This document shows, in pieces, positions 7,855 to 16,815 of a stretch of DNA of 53,246 nt. Source of the DNA: Rivularia sp. T60_A2020_040. Its GTDB lineage: Bacteria; Cyanobacteriota; Cyanobacteriia; Cyanobacteriales; Nostocaceae. The stretch is from contig JACYMD010000012.1 in the NCBI GenBank assembly GCA_015272215.1, forward strand, positions 1-53,246, in the 5' to 3' direction. The translations under genes and the position numbers were made by a program. The notes under the pieces were generated by a model. The model worked only from the letters and a program-made list of their open reading frames with translations, was not told where the DNA came from and searched no databases. How positions within the stretch are numbered: position 1 is the first letter of the stretch; each line of letters begins with the position of its first letter.

Positions 7855-7910
7855 TTGCACCACGAAAAGTTATCAATTAACTGGTTTATTTGATAACTGA
7901 TAACTGATTA

Positions 7911-9140
7911 TTAACCCAAGTCTTCAAAGACTTTAAACATCGGTAAATACATCGACAGCAAAATTACAGCAACCATACCACCAATAACCACAATCATTAC
8001 TGGTTCTAAAACACTAGTAAGAGCTTTTACTGCTTGTTCAACTTCATCTTCATAAAAATCGGCAACTTTCATTAACATTGCATCTAATTCTCCGGTTTCT
8101 TCTCCGATGCTCATCATTTGAATTGCCATAATCGGAAATACATTTTCTTTTTGTAAAGCAATACTAATCATACCTCCTTGTTGAACTTCATTTCTTGCGG
8201 CATCAATAGCGTTGGCAATTATTTGGTTTCCTGATGTATCTCGAACAATTTCTAAAGAGGTTAAAATGGGTACTCCAGAACGAGTTAAAGAACCAAAAGT
8301 ACGGCTGAATCGAGCAATAGAGGATTTTTGAATTAAATCACCGAACAAAGGCAATTTTAGAGAAAAAGCGTCGATATTTAATTTACCAACGGGAGTTTTA
8401 TAATACTGGTCAAAAGCTATTTTTAATCCTACACAACCAGCAATAATCACGAAAAGCCAATAACTTGTGAGAATACCACTTATCCACAACATAAACTGCG
8501 TTAAAGCCGGTAATTCCGTTCCCAAATCTTTAAAAATAGCGGCAAAAATTGGGATAAGAAAAACTGTCATCGCAACAAAGATTGTGACTGCTAAAAATCC
8601 CACAACAGTCGGATAAGACATTGCCGATTTTATTTGGTTTTGTAATCGAGCCACATCTTCTAATAATTTAGCTAAGCGATTGAGAACATCATCCAAAACA
8701 CCACCGACTTCACCAGCTTGAATCATGCTGACATACAAAGCATCAAAACATTGAGGATGTTTCCGCATTGCATCGGAAAGATTAACACCATTTTGTACTT
8801 CGCTACTAATATCTAAAAGTGCTTCTTTGAGTTTAGGATTGCTACATTGTTCAGAAAGTACTCCTAAGCTTCTGACAATTGCGACTCCTGCATTTGTCAA
8901 AGCCGCAAATTGACGGGAAAATATGGCTTTATCTTTAACAGAGACTGTAGCAAGCTTACTTTGTAATTTTGTGACATCAAGAGCATCAGCGATATCAAAA
9001 CCTTTAAATTGTTGTAAGTCTTGAATTACGAAACCTTGTTGTCTTAACTGACTACGAGCTTGTGCCATTGAGTCAGCAACAATTTTTTCTTGTTTGGATT
9101 TTCCTGCTGAATCGCGAATGCGAGCGACAAAAGTTGGCAT
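7911..9140 (-). CDS. pilC: Type IV pilus inner-membrane platform protein PilC
   Basis: 409 residues, typical of PilC/GspF. Two repeated GspF domains are visible: FSRQFAALTNAGVAIVRSLGVL near residue 75, and FSRTFGSLTRSGVPILTSLEIV near 280. Each is followed by an amphipathic EVGGVLD / EETGELD motif. Hydrophobic segments lie near 175-195, 215-240 and at the C-terminus (VMIVVIGGMVAVILLSMYLPMF). The protein anchors the assembly motor PilB and retraction motor PilT in the cytoplasmic membrane. The gene follows pilT by 116 bases. Cyanobacterial type IV pili serve motility and natural transformation. Confidence 0.96.
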   Translation of the reverse strand: MPTFVARIRDSAGKSKQEKIVADSMAQARSQLRQQGFVIQDLQQFKGFDIADALDVTKLQSKLATVSVKDKAIFSRQFAALTNAGVAIVRSLGVLSEQCSNPKLKEALLDISSEVQNGVNLSDAMRKHPQCFDALYVSMIQAGEVGGVLDDVLNRLAKLLEDVARLQNQIKSAMSYPTVVGFLAVTIFVAMTVFLIPIFAAIFKDLGTELPALTQFMLWISGILTSYWLFVIIAGCVGLKIAFDQYYKTPVGKLNIDAFSLKLPLFGDLIQKSSIARFSRTFGSLTRSGVPILTSLEIVRDTSGNQIIANAIDAARNEVQQGGMISIALQKENVFPIMAIQMMSIGEETGELDAMLMKVADFYEDEVEQAVKALTSVLEPVMIVVIGGMVAVILLSMYLPMFKVFEDLG

Positions 9141-9256
9141 AATTTATATAGTTTAAAATTCCAAAAATCAAAATAACAAAAAATTAATTTGTTTGATAAA
9201 ACATACTTAGTAGTTAGTAAAAAATGACAACTAACTACTAGTAATTTTGTGGGTAA

Positions 9257-10363
9257 TTAATGTCTCATAGCCGCTTTTCCATTAGTGGGTGCTGCACCAA
9301 TTAAACGTTGAATTTCATCTGGTTTAGTGGTTTTTGACATTGCAGCTTCAAAGGAAATAACTCCTGCTTTCACATAATCGGCAAGAACTTTCTCTAAGGT
9401 TTGCATTCCTAATTTTGCTCCAGTTTGAATTGCGGAATAAATTTGAGATGTTTTACCTTCGCGAATCATATTAGAAATAGCAGGAGTAATCACCATGATT
9501 TCTTGAGCCATTACTCGACCAAATTCATTAGGTTTGGGGTTTTTCTTCGATACTAAAGTTTGGCTAAATACTGCAACTAAAGAGTTAGATAACTGTACAC
9601 GCACCTGAGTTTGTCTGTCTGCGGGAAAAACGTCGATAATTCTATCAACGGTTTGTGCTGCGGAAGAAGTGTGCAAAGTACCAAATACTAAGTGACCAGT
9701 TTCTGCTGCGGAAATAGCGAGGGAAATTGTGTCTAAATCGCGCATTTCTCCAATTAAAATAATATCTGGATCTTCACGTAAAGAACCTTTTAAAGCATTA
9801 GCAAAACTTTTTGTATCTTCACCAAGTTGACGTTGATGAATCAGGCTTTTAACAGGCTCGTAAACAAATTCAATCGGGTCTTCAATTGTTAAAATATGTT
9901 CTGCTTTTGTACGATTAATTAAATCAATCATTGCCGCCAAAGTAGTTGTTTTACCAGAGCCTGTGGGACCTGTTACTAATATCATTCCTTTGGGTTTGTC
10001 GCACATTTCTCGAACAACATCAGGTAAACCCAGTTTGTCAAAATTAGGAATTTTAGAACTTAATGCTCGTAAACAAGCAGCATAGGTACCGCGTTCTTTA
10101 TAAACATTGACCCGAAAACGTGCTAATCCTTTGACACCGTAAGAACAGTCTAATTCCCAAGTTTGTTCGAGGATTTTACGTTGGGAATTATTCAACATAC
10201 TAAAAATTAATCTTTGACATTGATCAGCACTTAAAGCTTCATCACCGAAGGGTGTTAGTTTACCACTAATCCGAAAATAAGGAGGTAAACCAGCGGATAA
10301 ATGCATATCCGAACCTCCCAGTTCAATCATTTGTTCCATCAAATCTTCAATCATTATTTCCAT
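9257..10363 (-). CDS. pilT: Type IV pilus retraction ATPase PilT
   Basis: 368 residues. N-terminal PAS-like domain with GGSDMHLSAGLPPYFRISG, Walker A GPTGSGKTTTLA, an Asp box near TIEDPIEFVY, Walker B ILIGEMRDLDT and the His box TGHLVFGTLHTSSA. PilT hydrolyses ATP to depolymerise the pilus. The C-terminal AIRAED-like motif of some PilTs is not evident. It lies between pilB and pilC on the same strand, in the usual cyanobacterial order B-T-C. The start METMIEDL-type context is preceded by AAAGGATAAAAAAA on the minus strand. Confidence 0.96.
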   Translation of the reverse strand: MEIMIEDLMEQMIELGGSDMHLSAGLPPYFRISGKLTPFGDEALSADQCQRLIFSMLNNSQRKILEQTWELDCSYGVKGLARFRVNVYKERGTYAACLRALSSKIPNFDKLGLPDVVREMCDKPKGMILVTGPTGSGKTTTLAAMIDLINRTKAEHILTIEDPIEFVYEPVKSLIHQRQLGEDTKSFANALKGSLREDPDIILIGEMRDLDTISLAISAAETGHLVFGTLHTSSAAQTVDRIIDVFPADRQTQVRVQLSNSLVAVFSQTLVSKKNPKPNEFGRVMAQEIMVITPAISNMIREGKTSQIYSAIQTGAKLGMQTLEKVLADYVKAGVISFEAAMSKTTKPDEIQRLIGAAPTNGKAAMRH

Positions 10364-10379
10364 TTTTTTTATCCTTTTA

Positions 10380-10478
10380 TAGTTGACAGTTGACAGTTGT
10401 GATTTATCAAATTACTAACTCCGGTGGTACTAACTCCTCACTCCCGTACAGACGTAGCAATACGCCCCGTCTCTACAA
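10380..10478. repeat. Short repeats between pilT and pilB
   Basis: In the 126-base gap there is a two-copy GTTGACA heptamer (10383-10397). There is also a degenerate GAGACG-type palindrome: CAGACGTAGCAATACGCCCCGTCTCTAC at 10451-10478 shows the CGTAGCAATACG and GTCTCTACA features of the family seen at 24762, 38522 and 44952. No gene is present. Confidence 0.6.
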
Positions 10479-10489
10479 AACTAACTCCG

Positions 10490-12541
10490 TTAATCTTGAA
10501 AGCGTGATGTCATACAGTAAGGACAATCCAACCATTCTGGCTGCAACTGAGCATCGCAATTTCGACAGGTTAAACCACTCTTACGCTTAGCTTTCAACTC
10601 TGCTTCTAAACCTGTATCGGTAAAGGTTACTCGCTCCACTTCTTCCAGGGTGGTAGCCCCTTGACGTACTAAATCTAAGCTGTAAGCAAGTAGAGTTTTC
10701 ATTCCTTCTTCTACTGCTGCTTCCTTAATTAATTCTGTGGGTGCTTCTTCATTGATTAAAGTTTGGATGCGTTCGGTAATTCTCATGACTTCGTAAACAC
10801 CGGAGCGTCCTTTGTAACCAATACCGTGACATTTTTCACAAAGGGTATTATTGGCTTTGGCTTCTTGAATTTGTTCGATGCTTAGAGTATTGGCTTTGTA
10901 AAAGGTGACATCTGCTTCTTGGGATGCCGATAAACCATAACGTGCGAGTTCTTGCTGAGTTGGTTTGTACTCAATACGACACTCAGAACATACACGACGC
11001 ATCAGACGCTGTGCTAGAACTCCAATTAAAGAACTGGAAATCATGAAAGATTCAATACCCATTTCTCCCAAACGGGCGATCGCACCGGGAGCATCATTGG
11101 TATGCAGAGTGGTTAATACTAAGTGACCTGTTAATGCCGCTTCAATAGCTGTTTTTGCAGTTTCTTTATCTCTGGTTTCACCTACGAGTAGTACATCAGG
11201 ATCTTGTCGTAAAAATGCCCGTAAAGCAGTACCGAAATCCAGTCCTTTTTCCCGAATTACTTGCACCTGCGTAATTCCCGGTAAACTATATTCCACCGGG
11301 TCTTCTACTGTACTGATATTAATATCGGGGGAATTTCTTTCGGCAAGTGCGGAATACAGAGATGTTGTTTTACCAGAACCAGTGGGACCTGTAACTAGAA
11401 TCAACCCAAAAGGACGACTAACCATCTCCTGAACAATCTGCAACGTCTCCGGGTCGGTAATTAATTTATCCAGCCCCAATTGAGTTGAGGAATTATCGAG
11501 AATCCGTAAAACTACTTTTTCTCCGTAACGACTAGGTAAAGTATTTACCCGAAAGTCAACTTTGCGTCCTTCAAACAAACGCCGGATACGTCCATCTTGG
11601 GGAAGACGACGTTCAGCGATATCTAAGTTAGCAATAATTTTAAAACGGGCTGTAATTGCGGGAATGATTTTCTTCGGTAAGGGGTCAAAAGCTTGACTAA
11701 GTACACCATCCTTACGAAAGCGAATACGTAAGTTTTCTTCCTGGGGTTCGATGTGAATATCAGAAACCCCTTCGTGCAAAGCTTTCGCGAGGATTCTATT
11801 GACCAAATTGATAATAGGGGCATCCTCAGCACCCTTCATAGCAGAACCTAAATCAGCTTCTGACTCTTCAGGAGCATCTTCTAGATCAAGATTATCCAGA
11901 TTTTCTAAATCTTGATTAATATCGGTAAATTGTTCCTTTTCTATATGCTTTTGTTTAACAGCCATTTCATCCAAAAATTGGTTAATTAGCTGTTGATAGT
12001 CTTCTTGAGTGATTACCATCCTTTGTAATCCGAAGCCTTGGGGACGCAAAATCCGATTCAGATCATCGGAAGCCTCAAGATTATCTGGATCTACCATTGC
12101 TACCAAAACGTAAGGTGGGTTTTGGTCTTCGTGTTTTGATAATGGAATTAGACGATGACGACGACAAATATCTACTGGGATAAGAGTTTCAATCAAACTT
12201 CCTACCGAAGTCGCGCCAACTTGGTTAACTTCCGGATCGAGAAATTCAACACCGTAAAGAATTTTAAGTTCAAATAGCTGTTGCTTTTTATATTCTCTAA
12301 GTAGCTCTGGGGACAGTTGTCGCCCTGCAATTGATTCGATAACCTCAGTTAAAGGTCTACCGGATTTGCGGCTTTCTATGAGTGCTTGCTTCATCTGGCT
12401 GTTATCCACAAAGCCAGATTGAACCAGTTTGTTACCAAAAGGCGAAAATTCCGATCTGACACTCAGAGCAGTACTGCGCCTTTGTTGTGACGAATAAGTC
12501 ATATATTGAGATAATGGATGCTGCACAAACCTATGGTTCAA
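10490..12541 (-). CDS. pilB: Type IV pilus assembly ATPase PilB
   Basis: 683 residues, or 670 if the internal ATG at 12502 (MTYSSQQRRS) is used. An N-terminal MshEN/GspE-N-like region is followed by the motor ATPase. Landmarks are DIHIEPQEENLRIRFRKDG, Walker A GPTGSGKTTSLYSA, Asp box STVEDPVEY, Walker B VLLVGETRDKETA and TTLHTNDAPGA. The tetracysteine zinc motif is C-x2-C (CSEC) with CEKC further on. The last 30 residues add a second zinc-ribbon-like pair, CRNC...CPYC. The protein powers pilus extension. It is divergent from grpE across about 760 bases. Confidence 0.96.
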   Translation of the reverse strand: MNHRFVQHPLSQYMTYSSQQRRSTALSVRSEFSPFGNKLVQSGFVDNSQMKQALIESRKSGRPLTEVIESIAGRQLSPELLREYKKQQLFELKILYGVEFLDPEVNQVGATSVGSLIETLIPVDICRRHRLIPLSKHEDQNPPYVLVAMVDPDNLEASDDLNRILRPQGFGLQRMVITQEDYQQLINQFLDEMAVKQKHIEKEQFTDINQDLENLDNLDLEDAPEESEADLGSAMKGAEDAPIINLVNRILAKALHEGVSDIHIEPQEENLRIRFRKDGVLSQAFDPLPKKIIPAITARFKIIANLDIAERRLPQDGRIRRLFEGRKVDFRVNTLPSRYGEKVVLRILDNSSTQLGLDKLITDPETLQIVQEMVSRPFGLILVTGPTGSGKTTSLYSALAERNSPDINISTVEDPVEYSLPGITQVQVIREKGLDFGTALRAFLRQDPDVLLVGETRDKETAKTAIEAALTGHLVLTTLHTNDAPGAIARLGEMGIESFMISSSLIGVLAQRLMRRVCSECRIEYKPTQQELARYGLSASQEADVTFYKANTLSIEQIQEAKANNTLCEKCHGIGYKGRSGVYEVMRITERIQTLINEEAPTELIKEAAVEEGMKTLLAYSLDLVRQGATTLEEVERVTFTDTGLEAELKAKRKSGLTCRNCDAQLQPEWLDCPYCMTSRFQD

Positions 12542-12734
12542 GTATTCCCAAGCAGGGGTGCAGAATTTTCATCCAAACCAAGAAAACTTAGCTAAAATTT
12601 TTTTTAAGCTCAAAAATCACCTTCTTGGCAAAAGGTGAAGGGTTTCTAATTGAGTTTTTTGATGACTTATGCTCCGTATAGGTCAATACGGTTCAGTTAA
12701 GGTTGTCCATCAATCAATTTATTGAGAACCAAGA

Positions 12735-12782
12735 TTTGGGGGATTCTCCCCCAAACCCCCGATTGAGGGACGGTTGCGTCCC
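12735..12782. repeat. Pair of GC-rich hairpins
   Basis: TTTGGGGGA-TTC-TCCCCCAAA (12735-12755) and GGGACG-GTTG-CGTCCC (12767-12782), in AT-rich surroundings. They resemble interspersed palindromic repeats of filamentous cyanobacteria. A function as terminator is possible but not shown. Confidence 0.7.
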
Positions 12783-12953
12783 CCAAGCCCCCTGCAAAAA
12801 AGTCGATCTGTTTTGTTTGCGGTAATTAATTTATATCTTTAACTGAACTGTATTGTCCTATAAGTAGTTATTGCTGATGAACTACCGCCCATAGATAGTA
12901 GTAGTAATTTTGGATCTAAATGGTGTTTTTAAAAAAAAAGCAGTAGCGATAGT

Positions 12954-12983
12954 TTTAAATTTAAATTTAAATTTAAATTTAAA
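12954..12983. repeat. Hexamer microsatellite (TTTAAA)5
   Basis: Five perfect TTTAAA units about 320 bases upstream of the grpE start. Each unit is itself palindromic. Confidence 0.9.
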
Positions 12984-13300
12984 TATGGATAGATTTAAGT
13001 GGATTTTTCTAATACAGGCAGCCAATTTATAGGTGATAAATTCTTAAAAATAAACAACCAGTAAGAAAGTCATCATCCCGGTTGAGCATTTGTGATCATA
13101 CATGACGGTGATACCACATAGGACAGAATATTCTGGCAAACAAGTACGCCGTTTTTATCCCCCAGAGTCATTGAATGTTTAAGCTGGTATTTTATGAGGT
13201 GGTGAAAACTACCCTGTAAACTATTCCCAAATGGTTAGAGAATAATGACTGAATATTAACAGCAGTGCTATTCGGCGAACAAACAGAGGTAAATCAAGTA

Positions 13301-13969
13301 ATGAACAGCGACTCCCTACAAAATTCCAATATTTCCAACAGTGATGTTAACGAGCAAGTCACAACTGAGGCAAACTTAGCAGCAGATCAGTCTGCCGTCA
13401 ACATAGAAGATGCTACCCAAGCAACCCCAGCGACAGAGCAATCAAATGCTCGTACAGCAGAAATGGCTCAAATTGAGTCATTAAAAGCGCAGTTAGATGA
13501 CCGTAGCAGTCAGTATATGAGAATTGCGGCGGATTTTGAAAATTTCCGTAAACGCACCCTCAAAGAAAAAGAAGATTTAGAAATACAGGTGAAGCGCAAT
13601 ACGATTACAGAATTATTGCCCATAGTTGATAATTTTGAGCGAGCGCGAGCCCAAATTAAACCCCAAAATGATGGAGAAATGGGGATTCACAAAAGTTATC
13701 AAGGCGTTTACAAGCAGTTAGTAGACAGCCTCAAACGCTTAGGTGTTTCCCCAATGCGTCCAGAAGGTCAGCAGTTCGACCCCAAAGAACATGAAGCAGT
13801 AATGCGCGAACCTACGGATGAATATCCGGAAGGAACAGTGTTAGAAGAGTTAGTACGCGGATACTTTATTGGCGATCGCGTGCTACGTCATGCAATGGTA
13901 AAAGTGGCTGCTCCGCAAGAAGATACGTCTTCTTCAGAAGAAAATCAACTTGGGGAAGCAAGTAGTTAA
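13301..13969 (+). CDS. grpE: GrpE nucleotide exchange factor
   Basis: 222 residues from ATG 13301, which has AGAGG 10 bases upstream; an upstream GTG at 13265 would add 12 residues. The N-terminal 65 residues are acidic, Gln/Ala-rich and disordered-looking. They are followed by the long dimerisation helix ([29 protein letters not shown]) and the beta domain ending ...[17 protein letters not shown]. GrpE releases ADP from DnaK. It is the first gene of the grpE-dnaK-dnaJ block, although gaps of 313 and 571 bases suggest separate or attenuated transcripts. Confidence 0.96.
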   Translation: MNSDSLQNSNISNSDVNEQVTTEANLAADQSAVNIEDATQATPATEQSNARTAEMAQIESLKAQLDDRSSQYMRIAADFENFRKRTLKEKEDLEIQVKRNTITELLPIVDNFERARAQIKPQNDGEMGIHKSYQGVYKQLVDSLKRLGVSPMRPEGQQFDPKEHEAVMREPTDEYPEGTVLEELVRGYFIGDRVLRHAMVKVAAPQEDTSSSEENQLGEASS

Positions 13970-14001
13970 GCTGTAGCCATTTAAACCAACCGGGGAACGC
14001 C

Positions 14002-14045
14002 GGTCGTCGCAGACTCCGCCGAGAATCGGCAGAGTACCGACGACC
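14002..14045 (+). promoter_or_regulatory. Long hairpin between grpE and dnaK
   Basis: GGTCGTCG (14002-14009) pairs with CGACGACC (14038-14045). Nested inside, CTCCGCCGA...TCGGCAGAG forms a second stem. There is no T run after it, so it is a weak candidate for a classical terminator. It may be an mRNA processing or stabilising structure, or a palindromic repeat. Confidence 0.6.
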
Positions 14046-14179
14046 AAAACTGCTTGCAGTTAATCCTAATAGGCGAGCATCGCATCCCAATTGATCTAGT
14101 AACTTATCCGTGCTTTTTGTGGGCAACGATCGTGAAAACAAATTTCTTTTTTAAAGGAATAATTTCATGAAGGGAACGG

Positions 14180-14220
14180 ACAGTTTTCCCTAGGCAACAT
14201 ATTTAAGTTGCGGAAACTGT
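14180..14220 (+). promoter_or_regulatory. Hairpin in the presumed 5' leader of dnaK
   Basis: GCAAC-8-GTTGC (14194-14211) is extended by ACAGTTTTCC pairing with GGAAACTGT with one bulged base. The loop is ATATTTAA. It ends about 60 bases before the dnaK ATG. No CIRCE element accompanies it. Confidence 0.5.
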
Positions 14221-14282
14221 TCTCCATACGTCGTTGTGAAAATCGCAGTTTTTGAGAATTAATCAGTAAAAAATCGATAGTT

Positions 14283-16244
14283 ATGGGAAAAGTTATTGGG
14301 ATCGACTTAGGCACTACCAATAGTTGTGTCGCAGTTTTGGAAGGTGGGCAACCCTTGGTGATTGCTAATTCAGAAGGTGGACGTACCACTCCGTCAATTG
14401 TTGGGTTTGGCAAAGGTGGCGAGCGCTTGGTCGGTCCTCTGGCAAAGCGCCAAGCAGTAACTAATGCGGAAAACACTATATTCAGTATTAAACGGTTTAT
14501 CGGTCGTCGTTGGGATGATACTCAAGAGGAACGCGCTCGCGTACCCTATACCTGTGTTAAAGGTAGAGACGATACTGTTGATGTGCAAATTCGCGGACGT
14601 AACTACACACCTCAAGAAGTCTCCGCGATGATTTTACACAAGTTAAAGCAGGATGCGGAAAGTTTTTTGGGGGAAGAAGTTAACCAAGTTGTAATTACTG
14701 TTCCGGCGTATTTTACTGATGCTCAAAGACAAGCCACTAAAGACGCTGGAACAATTGCTGGATTGGAAGTACTGCGAATTATCAATGAGCCAACTGCTGC
14801 GGCTTTAGCATTTGGTTTGGATAAACAAGATGAAGAACAGTTGATTCTGGTGTTTGACTTGGGAGGTGGAACTTTTGATGTTTCAATCCTGCAACTCGGT
14901 GATGGAGTTTTTGAAGTAAAAGCTACTTGTGGTAACAATCATCTTGGTGGAGACGACTTTGATAACTGTATCGTCCAATGGATGATGGAGCTTTTTTACC
15001 AACAAGAAAAAATTGATATTTCCGAAGACAAAATGGCGCTGCAACGTTTGCGGGAAGCTGCGGAAAAAGCCAAGATTGAACTTTCAACTACGGCGAATAC
15101 TTCAATCAATTTACCGTTTATTACTGCCAATGAAAGCGGACCGAAACATTTGGAAATGGAACTTAGTCGCTCTAAGTTTGAAGAACTCAGCAGTCATTTG
15201 ATTGAAACTATTGTCGAACCAATGGCTCAGTCGCTCAAAGATGCAGAACTCAAGCCAGATCAGATTGACAAAATTATTCTGGTGGGTGGTTCTACTCGCA
15301 TTCCGGCGGTTCAAAATGCTTTAATTAAGTTTTTTGGTGGTAAAGCCCCCGACCGTTCGATTAACCCCGATGAAGCGGTAGCCCTTGGTGCTGCAATTCA
15401 AGCCGGGGTTTTGGGTGGTGAAGTTGATAATTTACTACTTCTGGATGTGACTCCTTTATCTTTGGGACTGGAAACTTTAGGAGAAGTATTTACCAAAATC
15501 ATCGAACGCAATACCACTATTCCTACCAGTAAATCCCAGATATTTTCTACAGCCGTTGATGGACAAAACTCGGTAGAAATTCATGTCCTGCAAGGTGAAA
15601 GAGCCATGGCGCGGGATAATAAAAGTCTGGGTAAATTCCTTTTAAATGGAATTCCTCCGGCTCCGAGGGGTGTACCACAAATTGAAGTATCTTTTGAAAT
15701 TGATGTTAACGGTATCCTGAAAGTCGGCGCTCAAGATAAAGGTACTGGTAGAGAACAAAGCATTCGGATTACGAATACGGGGGGTTTGAGTCAGAGCGAA
15801 GTGGAACGAATGCGTCAAGAAGCTGAAATTTATGCCGAACAAGATCGAAAACGCTTAGAGTTAATTGAATTAACAAACCAAGCTAACACTCTTTTACACA
15901 GTTATGAATTGAATTTATCCTGTAATGCTAAGCTGATCGACGAACAGCTCAAAGTTTCTATTGAGCAAAAGTTAGTAAAATTACAAGCTGTAATGGGAAA
16001 TAGCGGCATTTCTGTGGCAGAATTCAAACAAAGCTTGGATGAGTTCCAAGAAACTCTATTCGCTATTGGTGCAGAAGTATACAATCGCGCCAATACTGGA
16101 ACCAATCAAGAAACAGTTGAATCAGTCGATAATCGCGAAATTACTGAAGATAACGAAGCATCAAAAGAAGCTTTCGCACCACAATTCAATTTCGATTTTG
16201 AAGACGATAATACATTCCAAACTGATTATGAGGCTATAGATTAA
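14283..16244 (+). CDS. dnaK: Hsp70 chaperone DnaK
   Basis: 653 residues. The actin-type ATPase domain has [17 protein letters not shown] (phosphate 1), [14 protein letters not shown] (phosphate 2) and [13 protein letters not shown] (adenosine). The interdomain linker [14 protein letters not shown] leads to the beta-sandwich substrate domain and helical lid, followed by an acidic tail. It folds client proteins with DnaJ and GrpE. Cyanobacteria carry several dnaK genes; the grpE-dnaK-dnaJ setting suggests the general housekeeping or stress-induced one. The N-terminal ATPase lobe ([19 protein letters not shown]) is somewhat divergent from the commonest cyanobacterial DnaK2, so the paralogue number is left open. 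Confidence 0.96.
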   Translation: MGKVIGIDLGTTNSCVAVLEGGQPLVIANSEGGRTTPSIVGFGKGGERLVGPLAKRQAVTNAENTIFSIKRFIGRRWDDTQEERARVPYTCVKGRDDTVDVQIRGRNYTPQEVSAMILHKLKQDAESFLGEEVNQVVITVPAYFTDAQRQATKDAGTIAGLEVLRIINEPTAAALAFGLDKQDEEQLILVFDLGGGTFDVSILQLGDGVFEVKATCGNNHLGGDDFDNCIVQWMMELFYQQEKIDISEDKMALQRLREAAEKAKIELSTTANTSINLPFITANESGPKHLEMELSRSKFEELSSHLIETIVEPMAQSLKDAELKPDQIDKIILVGGSTRIPAVQNALIKFFGGKAPDRSINPDEAVALGAAIQAGVLGGEVDNLLLLDVTPLSLGLETLGEVFTKIIERNTTIPTSKSQIFSTAVDGQNSVEIHVLQGERAMARDNKSLGKFLLNGIPPAPRGVPQIEVSFEIDVNGILKVGAQDKGTGREQSIRITNTGGLSQSEVERMRQEAEIYAEQDRKRLELIELTNQANTLLHSYELNLSCNAKLIDEQLKVSIEQKLVKLQAVMGNSGISVAEFKQSLDEFQETLFAIGAEVYNRANTGTNQETVESVDNREITEDNEASKEAFAPQFNFDFEDDNTFQTDYEAID

Positions 16245-16815
16245 GGTAAATATCTGTAATCCCATTTTAGATTTTAAATTTTAGATTTTGGATTGAAAAC
16301 CCGACTTCTGATCTTGACCTGACTCTAAGAAGTCGGGTTTTTTCAGCTAAATATCTCTAAAAAGTTGATAATTCTGTTCAAAAACCCGACTTCTAATCTC
16401 GACCTCATTTTAAATATTAGAATTTCTTGTTACCATCAAAGATGGTTTTAGACACCGATGATTTGTTAAATTGTAGAAGCTAATTTCAGCATTGCTACAT
16501 CGTATTAGAATAGTTGAGATACCGTAAAAAAAGTAAATGGCGGGTTTTCCACACTAATTAGGTGCGGCTAGCCCTTCACATTTTGGTCTGCTGATTGCAT
16601 CTCCAAGTAGCACAATTGTAAGAGAGTCAGTCCCAATGGCTATTTGATCAATGTCGTCGAAATGATGACAACACCCGCATTTTCATGTTTGCTGGTGATT
16701 TTTATCAATAGTAAAGGCTAAAATCAATAATTAATCATAAAACTTAACTTTCTGCCTTCTGCCCGACCAATGACTGCATATTAATTTCCAACATTTTAAC
16801 TTTTACCTTTGCTAT
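16245..16815. other. Intergenic region between dnaK and dnaJ
   Basis: 571 bases. The left third carries the inverted-repeat element (16296-16394). A small hairpin ACCATC-AAA-GATGGT lies near 16433-16447. The remainder should contain the dnaJ promoter; no ORF looks coding. Confidence 0.6.
16296..16394. repeat. 65-bp inverted-repeat element, copy 3, plus an extra half
   Basis: AAAACCCGACTTCT (16296-16309) pairs with AGAAGTCGGGTTTT (16328-16341) over 14 bp. The same AGAAGTCGGG arm then pairs with a third AAAACCCGACTTCT ending at 16394, giving a 67-base copy of the family element. The first hairpin is followed by TTTTTTC and is a good terminator for dnaK. Confidence 0.85.

Larger units (their letters stand above)
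12542..13300. other. Intergenic region between pilB and grpE
   Basis: About 760 bases holding the divergent promoters. Two GC-rich hairpins stand out at 12735-12782, and a TTTAAA hexamer array lies at 12954-12983. No CIRCE operator (TTAGCACTC-9-GAGTGCTAA) was seen upstream of grpE. No ORF longer than a few dozen codons looks coding. Confidence 0.6.

Noticed and set aside
13100-14282. CIRCE heat-shock operator upstream of grpE or dnaK
   Set aside because: Looked for TTAGCACTC-9-GAGTGCTAA and saw no match.
16245-16815. tRNA or other structured RNA gene between dnaK and dnaJ
   Set aside because: No T-arm-like GGTTCGAATCC or cloverleaf could be found. The strong hairpins belong to the 65-bp repeat family.
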